Source: a bacterium
Lineage (GTDB): Bacteria; SZUA-79; Acidulodesulfobacterales; Acidulodesulfobacteraceae
DNA length: 17,453 nucleotides
Direction: 5' to 3'
Assembly (NCBI GenBank): GCA_021813595.1
Contig: JAKAKF010000189.1
Location: forward strand, 1-17,453
This document shows positions 1-5,756 of this stretch, one piece after another; within the stretch, counting starts at the first letter, position 1, and each line of letters starts with the position of its first letter. Made by a program: the position numbers and the translations under genes. The notes beneath the pieces are model-generated. The model had not been told where the DNA came from, searched no databases, and saw only the letters and a program-made list of their open reading frames with translations.

Positions 1-92
1 TGTCCGTCGAAATATTTAAGGAGTTCGAGTATAAACTCTTTGCTCAGTTTGGTAATTTTCGTAATATATTCTATATCGTATTTAAATTTCAT
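1..92 (-). CDS. 5' end of an unidentified gene, cut by the window edge
   Basis: An ATG at 92-90 on the minus strand opens a frame of 30 full codons that runs off the left edge without a stop. The peptide starts MKFKYDIEYITKITKLSKEF and is rich in Lys, Ile and Leu; I recognise no family. It begins 22 nt after the stop of the small methyltransferase gene, in the same direction, so it may be the next gene of the restriction-modification island. No clear Shine-Dalgarno sequence precedes the ATG, which is also true of other genes in this island. The short length makes a chance frame possible. Confidence 0.45.
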   Translation of the reverse strand, partial: MKFKYDIEYITKITKLSKEFILELLKYFDG

Positions 93-114
93 ATAATTAA
101 TTTAAAAATTATTT

Positions 115-786
115 TTATAAATTACTTTTTTTCATTATAAACAAATATTTAAAACCTCTCAAATAAAAATTATATTGTCTTGCTCTTTTATGCCAGATAG
201 CAGTGTTTGACGTTTGATTATGTCTCGTTAGGCAAATAATATCTATCGGATCAAAATATTTTTCTAATCTTTGCCATAATAAAAATCCAACTGCGGTAAA
301 TTTCTTCTTAATCCATTGATCTGCTATAATCCATCCCATAGCCCTGCCTGGTTTCAAAATTCTTGCGACTTCAGAAGCAACTTTTTCTAATTCGTCATAA
401 AATTCTTTTTTTTCACAAGAAATTTTACCAATACATTTTGGGTCATCAGAATACACAATATTATCTGAATATGGCGAATCAATAAAAACAAAATCAACAG
501 AATTTTCATTTAGAGGGATTTTTCTAGAATCATTTTTAATTATATCAGCCCTAACTACATTTAAATCATAGCCGATTACTTTCCTGTTTAATTCCTTAGC
601 CACATCAATTGTCGTGCCACTTCCACACATAGGATCAACAACTAAATCTCCTTCTTTTGTATATCTTTGAAGTAAATTCCAGATAACAAAAGCAGGTGTA
701 ACACCATTATATTTATTATTTCCGTGAGGTTTATCACCATAGTTTTGTCTAGGAAAATCCCATAATGTAGTCGATTCTATTTCCAT
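115..786 (-). CDS. DNA methyltransferase, small N4/N6-amino type
   Basis: A 223-aa protein that should transfer a methyl group from S-adenosylmethionine to an exocyclic amino group of adenine or cytosine in DNA. The SAM-binding motif I is DPMCGSGTT at residues 51-59, and the catalytic motif IV region is DSPY at 103-106. Motif I therefore precedes motif IV. The N-terminal LWDFPRQNYG segment (8-17) is typical of a compact methyltransferase family whose motif IV usually reads DPPY; here the second position is Ser. No separate target-recognition domain is obvious, and the protein is short for a type II enzyme but appears complete. It lies downstream of a methyltransferase-nuclease pair, separated from it by a MITE-like element. 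It could protect the second strand of an asymmetric site, or be an independent solitary enzyme. The family call is firm; the base specificity is not known. Confidence 0.85.
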   Translation of the reverse strand: MEIESTTLWDFPRQNYGDKPHGNNKYNGVTPAFVIWNLLQRYTKEGDLVVDPMCGSGTTIDVAKELNRKVIGYDLNVVRADIIKNDSRKIPLNENSVDFVFIDSPYSDNIVYSDDPKCIGKISCEKKEFYDELEKVASEVARILKPGRAMGWIIADQWIKKKFTAVGFLLWQRLEKYFDPIDIICLTRHNQTSNTAIWHKRARQYNFYLRGFKYLFIMKKSNL

Positions 787-922
787 ATTTTTTATCTTTA
801 AGAAATATAAAGTATTAGTATTATTGTATAATATATAATATATATATTTCCTTAACTCACCGTTAGAGACTATAAAAATTGATTTAACAAGTTATAAATA
901 CTGCATAAACGGCGTGCGTTTA

Positions 923-986
923 TATCTGCTTTCGCAGATATTCCCGTCTGCGTTTATCAAAGCATGTCTTTGATGCAGACGGGAAT
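923..986. repeat. Overlapping hairpins inside the MITE-like element
   Basis: A first perfect stem pairs tatctgc (923-929) with gcagata (934-940) around a 4-nt loop. A second, larger one pairs attcccgtctgc (940-951) with gcagacgggaat (975-986). Inside it, atcaaag (956-962) pairs with ctttgat (968-974) around catgt, leaving gttt as a one-sided bulge. Such nested stems are common in REP/MITE sequences and would fold on either strand. Confidence 0.7.
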
Positions 987-1024
987 GACACCTTTTGGGT
1001 TAAAACCTCAATCTCCTCATAGTC

Positions 1025-1044
1025 ATTCCCGCGTAGGCGGGAAT
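1025..1044. repeat. ATTCCC-N8-GGGAAT inverted repeat (dRS3-like)
   Basis: The 20-bp sequence attcccgcgtaggcgggaat forms an 8-bp stem with a 4-nt loop and fits the pattern ATTCCC-N8-GGGAAT. That pattern is known as dRS3 in Neisseria, and similar GTCATTCCCGC...GCGGGAATCCAG sequences are dispersed in many proteobacteria. Here it sits near the right end of the MITE-like element. The larger hairpin at 940-986 carries the same gggaat/attccc core. Confidence 0.6.
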
Positions 1045-1083
1045 CCAGATAAAAAATCTCTAACGGTGAGTTAAGGTATTTAT

Positions 1084-1752
1084 TTATTTTAGTAACTTTT
1101 TTAAGTCATCAATAAACTTATCAAACATTTTTACCTTGCTGCTTTCTTCAATATCTGCTTCGCTTAAAACATAACTTCCGTCAGTGTCAACTTCAACAAT
1201 GGCACGCCCTTTCTTTGCAGGCTTTTTAATCATTAACGTTCCATCCTCGTCTGGAGTTACGAAATAAACCTTAATATGCTTTGTTGCTTCATCAGAAGCA
1301 AGTTTTATTTTCCAATAACCAGTTTGTGCTATTCTTTCTCGCAAAGTTACTTTACTCGATAAAACGGCAACGATTTCGCTAGTTTTTGGGTCATAAATAA
1401 CCAAATCAACATCAGGCAAATGCGAACCGAACTCGCCATAATCAACAATCAAATTTCTTTTTACCAAACTTAACTCTTTTGATAAATTGGCACCATTTGT
1501 TCGTTCTAAACTATTTCCATTTATAACTTGCAATCCCAAAGCCTCGACTTCATCAGTTATAATATACTCAATCATTTTTTCTAAATTTTTGCCCTTAAAA
1601 GCACGCCAAGATTGTTCGTGATCTTGTCCTGTAAAATCTTTCCTATGCTGCTCTTTTGCTTCTTTTAAAACATTTGAAATATGCCTATATGCTTGCACTC
1701 CGTATTTTTTCTTTTTTATTTTGTAAATTTCGATTAAATCTTTTATAGTCAT
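1084..1752 (-). CDS. Type II restriction endonuclease, probably BsaWI-like
   Basis: A 222-aa protein predicted to cut double-stranded DNA as the partner of the adjacent methyltransferase. A PD-(D/E)XK-type core is visible: a helix with E58, then PDVDLVIYD at 113-121, a short turn, and the strand VAVLSSK ending at K134. This is followed by TLRERIAQTGYWK (136-148). The Ser-x-Lys ending in place of Glu-x-Lys, followed by a basic Arg helix, recalls the BsaWI family (BsaWI itself cuts WCCGGW), but that link comes from memory of the pattern, not from an alignment. The gene starts 3 nt after the methyltransferase stop, the usual tight coupling of type II systems. The length is normal for a small type II enzyme. 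The nuclease call is good; the family and site are tentative. Confidence 0.75.
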   Translation of the reverse strand: MTIKDLIEIYKIKKKKYGVQAYRHISNVLKEAKEQHRKDFTGQDHEQSWRAFKGKNLEKMIEYIITDEVEALGLQVINGNSLERTNGANLSKELSLVKRNLIVDYGEFGSHLPDVDLVIYDPKTSEIVAVLSSKVTLRERIAQTGYWKIKLASDEATKHIKVYFVTPDEDGTLMIKKPAKKGRAIVEVDTDGSYVLSEADIEESSKVKMFDKFIDDLKKLLK

Positions 1753-1755
1753 AGT

Positions 1756-3024
1756 TTATTTTTCCATTATTAAAATATATTCTGTAGGATAAGCGGCTAC
1801 TTTGTTTTTATCGCTTATTCTCGCAAATTTACCTGTTTTTTCATCTCTGACAGACGGCAAATTTTTTGATGGAATTTCTCTTTTGATAATATTGGCAATT
1901 TTCAATCCTAAATTTTGTAATTGTTCGGCAAAAACTTCAGCGTTTAATATCTCAACTCCTTTTAGAGCAGTATTCCCGATAACAATACAAGTTTTTCCGC
2001 CTTTTTTTAGCATTCTTTTCATTTCAACAAAAACCTGATTCATTTCGCTAAAATAAGTTGAAACTGCTTCAGCTGTTTTTTTATCTTTTTGCAATAACTC
2101 ATTTCTAATTTTTTCTGCAAGTTCGCTATTTAAAGTCAAATCTTTTTTATTGTGATAAGAAGTACCGATAAATCTTTTGCGAAAATCGCTTAAATCATTT
2201 GTATATTTTAGCCACAAAGCAGTTAATTGGTGCAAATCGGCATACTCGTAAGAGGTGACATAAGGTGGCGAAGTAACAATCAAGCTAACGGAATTATCTT
2301 TGACTGGAATTGTCCTGGCATCTGTGCAATAAATTTTACTTGGTATTTCCAAATAATTTTTTTCTTTAGATAATTCATAGAATTTAGCATTTCCTTTAAT
2401 CATCATTTTTATTTGTTTATAGAAAGTTTGTATTGGTTCAGATGGATTTTTATTCGGATCCCTTGTCGGTTTATTGCTTTTTTGTAACCAAATTGAGCAG
2501 TTTTTTAAAATATTAGAAAACCCGCAATAGAAAAAATCTCTAATTTCTTGGTCCTTAAATGTTAAAATCTCGTTAAAAATAAAAGCAAGTTTTCTTTTTT
2601 CTTCAGGCTTAAACCAATAATCGATTCTTTCGTGATCAGGGGTTTTTATTTTTGTTTCTTTGTCATAAGTATCTACTTTTTCTTTTAAAATAGCGAATGC
2701 CTTTTCAATTTTCTCTGGATCAATTGGAGTAGTCTTTACCTTTGTTATCAAAACAGCAACGGGATTTATATCGACGCCGACCGAAGGCCGACCCATTATT
2801 TTTGACTCAACAAGCGTTGTTCCGCAACCTCCAAAAGGATCGACGATTAAATCGCCTTCTTTTGTATATTTTTCCACTAAACGGGAAACTACTTGAGGAA
2901 TAAATTTTGCAGGATAGCGATGGTATCCATGCGTAATACAGGCAGTATCCTTTCTAGTCTTATCAGAAAAAGACCACGAATAGTCAATTTTAGCTTTTAA
3001 AAATAATGCTGTTACTCGACTCAT
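1756..3024 (-). CDS. DNA methyltransferase of a type II restriction-modification system
   Basis: A 422-aa SAM-dependent DNA methyltransferase of the amino (N4-cytosine or N6-adenine) group, modifying the host's own sites. The N-terminal HGYHRYPAKFIPQ (32-44) is followed by motif I DPFGGCGTT (62-70) and VGVDINPVA (82-90). A roughly 150-residue middle section probably holds target recognition, and catalytic motif IV is TSPPY (251-255), followed by SYEYADLHQLTALWL. The order motif I, recognition region, motif IV is unlike the classic beta order of many N4-cytosine enzymes. It is the first gene of the island and is followed 3 nt later by the nuclease. No clear ribosome-binding site precedes the ATG at 3024. 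Two methyltransferases beside one nuclease would suit a site needing separate enzymes for each strand, but that is inference. Confidence 0.88.
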   Translation of the reverse strand: MSRVTALFLKAKIDYSWSFSDKTRKDTACITHGYHRYPAKFIPQVVSRLVEKYTKEGDLIVDPFGGCGTTLVESKIMGRPSVGVDINPVAVLITKVKTTPIDPEKIEKAFAILKEKVDTYDKETKIKTPDHERIDYWFKPEEKRKLAFIFNEILTFKDQEIRDFFYCGFSNILKNCSIWLQKSNKPTRDPNKNPSEPIQTFYKQIKMMIKGNAKFYELSKEKNYLEIPSKIYCTDARTIPVKDNSVSLIVTSPPYVTSYEYADLHQLTALWLKYTNDLSDFRKRFIGTSYHNKKDLTLNSELAEKIRNELLQKDKKTAEAVSTYFSEMNQVFVEMKRMLKKGGKTCIVIGNTALKGVEILNAEVFAEQLQNLGLKIANIIKREIPSKNLPSVRDEKTGKFARISDKNKVAAYPTEYILIMEK

Positions 3025-3068
3025 ATTGTTTCTTAATTAAATCGTCCGCTTTAACATCTTACGCTGTT

Positions 3069-3090
3069 GTTCGAACCCCTCTCTGTACCG
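3069..3090 (+). other. Short tRNA-Ser-like 3' fragment in inverted orientation
   Basis: The plus-strand sequence gttcgaacccctctctgtac and its next two bases resemble the T-arm and acceptor 3' strand of the nearby tRNA-Ser (gttcgaatccctctctctcc). They match over nearly the whole length, with a difference in the T-loop and a few near the end. It runs opposite to both tRNA-Ser copies. It could be a tRNA scrap left by integration at the 3' end of a tRNA gene or, since T-arms are palindromic and alike, chance. Confidence 0.3.
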
Positions 3091-3132
3091 TCTTAATTTT
3101 GCTTTATTATTATCTCTGCATTTATCATAAAA

Positions 3133-3224
3133 TGGCGGAGAGAGAGGGATTCGAACCCCCGGTAAGCTTTCGCCTACAATTGATTTCGAGTCAATCGCCT
3201 TCAACCGGACTCGGCCATCTCTCC
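3133..3224 (-). tRNA. tRNA-Ser (anticodon CGA)
   Basis: The reverse strand folds as a class II tRNA of 92 nt including an encoded CCA (3135-3133). The 5' acceptor strand GGAGAGA pairs with TCTCTCC, followed by discriminator G. The anticodon stem ATTGA/TCAAT encloses the loop CTCGAAA, giving anticodon CGA, which reads UCG. The long variable arm GTAGGC-GAAA-GCTTAC identifies serine. The T-arm is GGGGG-TTCGAAT-CCCTC. It lies between the restriction-modification island and a second, interrupted copy. Confidence 0.95.
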
Positions 3225-3254
3225 GTGTAAAAAATAATTTATTTATCTTAAATA

Positions 3255-3283
3255 ATAATATATGCGTTCTAAAATTAATTCAA
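3255..3283 (-). promoter_or_regulatory. Likely promoter of the intact tRNA-Ser gene
   Basis: On the minus strand TTGAAT (3283-3278) and TATTAT (3260-3255) are separated by 17 nt, a good sigma70-type pair. The -10 box lies about 30 nt upstream of the mature 5' end at 3224. The intact gene can thus be transcribed on its own rather than only by read-through from the interrupted copy. Confidence 0.4.
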
Positions 3284-3307
3284 TATAAAATATAGCTATA
3301 CTGGAAG

Positions 3308-3441
3308 CGGAGAGAGAGGGATGAGCGCCCTTCGGACGCTAAAAGCGACGAACCCCCGGTAAGCTTTCGCCTACAATGAGCTGCGCTGTACTCCGTTTGA
3401 TTTCGAGTCAATCGCCTTCAACCGGACTCGGCCATCTCTCC
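3308..3441 (-). pseudogene. tRNA-Ser(CGA) copy interrupted by two insertions
   Basis: This 134-nt stretch repeats the intact tRNA-Ser gene in the same orientation, with the shared positions identical by eye. It has two interruptions. The first, 3323-3348 (26 nt in place of one base), falls in the T-loop after TTCG. The second, 3378-3397 (20 nt), falls between the anticodon stem and the variable arm. The encoded CCA is missing: the discriminator G is followed by CTTCCA. In the tRNA sense the first insert contains AGCGTCC-GAA-GGGCGCT, a 7-bp stem closed by a GAA triloop and including one G-T pair. Both inserts end in GCTC followed by AT. As a tRNA this should misfold at the T-loop unless the inserts are removed, so it is called a pseudogene; a processed, functional tRNA cannot be excluded. 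Confidence 0.75.
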
Positions 3442-3473
3442 GTGTAAAAAAAATATTAATATCTATCTATTTA

Positions 3474-4079
3474 TTATTTATTTTTATTTGTCTTATTATT
3501 ATTTAATTTATTAAATTCGTACGTAAGATATCCCCTTGGCATTTCGCCGGTAATATGCGCTACGATATAGCCTTTTCTGTTTATAAGAAAAGACTGGGGA
3601 ATTTCATATATATTTCCGTATGCTTTTTCTATAGAATAAGTAGCCATTCCTATGGGATAAGTCACTATGCCGCCCTTAAAAGTCTTTATAAAATGTAAGA
3701 CGTAGTTTTTTCCCTGATTGTTAACCGAAAGACCGATTATGGTAAAGCCGTCTTTTTTATGCGATTTGTAAAATTTTTCCAATCGCGGAATTTCGGCTCT
3801 GCAGGGAGGACACCATGTAGCCCAAAAATTTACTAAAATTATTTTCCCTTTATAGCGTTTTAACGATAAAATTTTACCTTTATAGTTGATACTGGAAACG
3901 GAAAAATACGGCGCCTTGAATTTATTTCCCGACTTTTTTAAAGCCGGTTTTTCTTTCGACGAAGAAGAATTTTTTATTGATGCTACGATTTCCGGCATCT
4001 TTACTATTATTATCGACAAAAATACTATAACTAATACAAAAGCCGATAACTTAATTATTTGCAGATTTTTTTTTGTCAT
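3474..4079 (-). CDS. TlpA/ResA-like membrane-anchored thiol-disulfide oxidoreductase
   Basis: A 201-aa thioredoxin-fold protein that should act outside the cytoplasmic membrane, reducing disulfides of exported proteins such as apocytochromes. Residues 9-27 form a single hydrophobic segment after a Lys-rich start, an uncleaved signal anchor. A Ser/Lys linker follows, then the redoxin domain with FWATWCPPC (85-93) and the cis-proline in EIPQS (P161). The CPPC motif and the AEIPRLEKFY sequence after it are typical of TlpA/ResA/CcmG proteins. It is monocistronic and divergent from galU across a 237-bp AT-rich spacer. No cytochrome maturation gene is nearby, so the partner is unknown. Confidence 0.85.
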   Translation of the reverse strand: MTKKNLQIIKLSAFVLVIVFLSIIIVKMPEIVASIKNSSSSKEKPALKKSGNKFKAPYFSVSSINYKGKILSLKRYKGKIILVNFWATWCPPCRAEIPRLEKFYKSHKKDGFTIIGLSVNNQGKNYVLHFIKTFKGGIVTYPIGMATYSIEKAYGNIYEIPQSFLINRKGYIVAHITGEMPRGYLTYEFNKLNNNKTNKNK

Positions 4080-4200
4080 ATTTAATTAATTTTTTTTTAT
4101 AATTCTGAGATTAGATTTTAGTTATATTTTAAATTTATATTCGTTAATAAACTTTATTAATCAGATTTTTATATGTGTTAAATAATTTTATCATAAAGCT

Positions 4201-4242
4201 AAAATATTATCAAAATAATATTGATAATTTTGATAATATTTT
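4201..4242. repeat. 16-bp perfect AT-only inverted repeat in the tlpA-like/galU spacer
   Basis: The arms aaaatattatcaaaat (4201-4216) and attttgataatatttt (4227-4242) are exact reverse complements separated by 10 nt. The repeat lies mid-way in the divergent spacer, upstream of the predicted galU promoter. It could be an operator for both genes or a cruciform-prone element. A run of six T (4239-4244) also gives it terminator-like looks on the plus strand, but no gene ends there. Confidence 0.5.
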
Positions 4243-4259
4243 TTATTATGGTATATTAT

Positions 4260-4306
4260 TTCATAGTATTTTGCTAAAATTGCTATACTAAATTTATTTA
4301 CGGAGG
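4260..4306 (+). promoter_or_regulatory. Probable galU promoter and ribosome-binding site
   Basis: TATACT at 4284-4289 is a good -10 hexamer; ttcata at 4260-4265 is a weak -35 with an 18-nt spacer. GGAGG at 4302-4306 lies 10 nt before the ATG at 4317 and fixes that start. Confidence 0.45.
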
Positions 4307-4316
4307 CTCTTTATTA

Positions 4317-5189
4317 ATGAAAGTCAATAAAGCGGTTTTTCCAGCCGCGGGTCTTGGAACAAGGCTTCTGCCTATTACGAAATCGATTCCGAAAGAAATG
4401 CTCGTTCTGGTAGATAAGCCTTTAATACAGTACGGCGTAGAAGAATGCATGGGAGCGGATATAACGGATATTATCATCATTACGGGTAGGGGAAAAACGG
4501 CTATAGAAGACTATTTCGACAGGTCTATAGAACATGAAATTTTACTTAAAGAAAAGGGCAAACATCATTTATTAAAGTCGGTAGATGAAATATCAAACCG
4601 CATCAGCCTTACTTATACGAGGCAAAAGGAAGCTTTGGGTCTGGGGCATGCGATTTTATGTTCGCAAAATATGGTCGGCGAAGAACCTTTCGCCGTAGTG
4701 TTGAGCGACGACATCATAGATTCCGAAGTTCCCGTCATGAAACAGATGGTCGCTATATATAAAAAATACAGATATTCCGTTTTGGCAGTTCAGCGCGTTA
4801 AAGACGAAGACGTGTCGAAATACGGAATAATCAGCGGTAAAGAAATTGAAAAAGGCTTGTATAGCGTGGAAGATTTAGTCGAAAAACCAGATATTAAAGA
4901 CGCTCCTTCCAATCTTGCAATAATAGGAAGATATATATTAATGCCGGATATATTCGACTTTCTTAAAAATACCGCTCCCGGAAAAGGCGGCGAAATTCAG
5001 CTGACCGACGCCATAAAGTCCCTGCTTCAGATTCAGCCGGTTTATGCTTTAGAATTCAACGGCGACAGATACGACGGCGGCAACAAACTTGACCTTCTTA
5101 AGGCGCAGATAATTTACGGATTAAAAAACGACGAAATTAAAAAAGGTTTAATGGATTTTATTAAAAAATCGGAATGGTGCAGGGATTAA
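4317..5189 (+). CDS. galU: UTP--glucose-1-phosphate uridylyltransferase
   Basis: A 290-aa nucleotidyltransferase that makes UDP-glucose from UTP and glucose 1-phosphate in the cytoplasm, feeding polysaccharide and envelope sugar synthesis. The N-terminal AVFPAAGLGTRLLPITKSIPKEM (6-28) is the hallmark nucleotide-binding loop of GalU. KEALGLGHAI (104-113) and the metal-site segment FAVVLSDDII (125-134) follow, and EKPDIKDAPSN and GGEIQLTDAI complete the set. The length is normal for the family. It starts a run of plus-strand genes and ends 4 nt before hsp20, so the two are surely cotranscribed. No sugar-pathway gene is adjacent. Confidence 0.95.
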   Translation: MKVNKAVFPAAGLGTRLLPITKSIPKEMLVLVDKPLIQYGVEECMGADITDIIIITGRGKTAIEDYFDRSIEHEILLKEKGKHHLLKSVDEISNRISLTYTRQKEALGLGHAILCSQNMVGEEPFAVVLSDDIIDSEVPVMKQMVAIYKKYRYSVLAVQRVKDEDVSKYGIISGKEIEKGLYSVEDLVEKPDIKDAPSNLAIIGRYILMPDIFDFLKNTAPGKGGEIQLTDAIKSLLQIQPVYALEFNGDRYDGGNKLDLLKAQIIYGLKNDEIKKGLMDFIKKSEWCRD

Positions 5190-5193
5190 AATT

Positions 5194-5667
5194 ATGAAAT
5201 TTTTTTACGAAGACGACGATTTAAGCAAAAAAATAATAAAATTTAGAAATGAAATAGAAAAACTTTTTCATAATAATTTCGGTTTGTTTAACGCGGAAGA
5301 CTTGTCTTATTCGTTTAAAACAAATCCCGCAACATTCGCCCCTATAGATATCTATACCGACGAAAATACCCTAACCGTCGAAATCGAACTTCCCGGAATA
5401 AAAAAAGATAATATTATTATAGGTATCCACCATAACGTTCTAGTAATCAGATGGAAAGCCGAAAAGGCGGACAAAACCGAACCTGCGGTTAATTTTCACT
5501 GTTTAGAAAGAAGATTCGGCAGATTCGAGAAATTTGTTTTACTGCCAATCTCTCCCTTAAAAGAAAATACCAACGCTTCTTTATCAAACGGCGTTTTAAA
5601 AATAAGTTTCGATATAAGCGGTCTTTTTGTTAATTTTAATACTTTAATATCAATACCCGTATCTTAA
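5194..5667 (+). CDS. Small heat shock protein, Hsp20/alpha-crystallin family
   Basis: A 157-aa ATP-independent chaperone that holds unfolding proteins in large oligomers in the cytoplasm. The alpha-crystallin domain spans about residues 49-140. It begins with [20 protein letters not shown], passes through [15 protein letters not shown] (104-118), and ends with the conserved A-x-x-x-N-G-V-L pattern (ASLSNGVL, 128-135) and KISF. The C-terminal ISIPV (152-156) matches the I-x-I/V motif used for oligomer contacts. A 40-residue N-terminal arm precedes the domain. It is 4 nt downstream of galU and 89 bp upstream of lon, so a holdase and an unfoldase-protease sit side by side. Confidence 0.9.
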   Translation: MKFFYEDDDLSKKIIKFRNEIEKLFHNNFGLFNAEDLSYSFKTNPATFAPIDIYTDENTLTVEIELPGIKKDNIIIGIHHNVLVIRWKAEKADKTEPAVNFHCLERRFGRFEKFVLLPISPLKENTNASLSNGVLKISFDISGLFVNFNTLISIPVS

Positions 5668-5685
5668 AAAAATTTAGAGTAATTG

Positions 5686-5739
5686 CGGCAAAAATATGGT
5701 ACAATAAATATATATATTTTGCCGTTAAAATTACGGCAA
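5686..5739 (+). promoter_or_regulatory. lon promoter region with three CGGCAA/TTGCCG half-sites
   Basis: An extended -10 box, TGGTACAAT, lies at 5697-5705; no good -35 is visible. Around it are CGGCAA at 5686-5691, TTGCCG at 5719-5724 and CGGCAA at 5734-5739. The first two belong to an imperfect inverted repeat (5686-5697 with 5714-5724). The last two form a 7-bp hairpin (5719-5725 with 5733-5739) in the predicted leader, just before the AGGAG ribosome-binding site at 5746-5750. The layout suggests an operator pair or a leader hairpin. It is not a CIRCE element. Confidence 0.45.
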
Positions 5740-5756
5740 CACTACAGGAGATACAT

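Larger units (their letters stand above)
850..1076. mobile_element. MITE-like element with 20-bp terminal inverted repeats
   Basis: The segment is bounded by perfect 20-bp inverted repeats: ccttaactcaccgttagaga at 850-869 and its reverse complement at 1057-1076. The flanking 9-mers (841-849 and 1077-1085) agree at 8 of 9 positions, a possible target-site duplication, though both are AT-only. No coding frame of useful length lies inside. The interior is packed with hairpins, annotated separately. The element fills the gap between the nuclease stop at 1084 and the second methyltransferase. The layout fits a non-autonomous miniature transposon moved by a transposase elsewhere in the genome; no transposase is present in this window. 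Confidence 0.7.

Noticed and set aside
850..1076. CRISPR-like or Neisseria-derived DNA because of the ATTCCC...GGGAAT repeats
   Set aside because: There is no repeat-spacer periodicity, and this palindrome type is widespread in proteobacteria, so it does not indicate Neisseria origin.
3006..3230. A plus-strand open frame containing a MAEREGFEPP-type peptide
   Set aside because: This is the well-known false protein read from the antisense of a tRNA gene; the tRNA-Ser at 3133-3224 explains it.
5668..5756. CIRCE/HrcA operator before lon
   Set aside because: The repeats read CGGCAA/TTGCCG with different spacing, unlike TTAGCACTC-N9-GAGTGCTAA.
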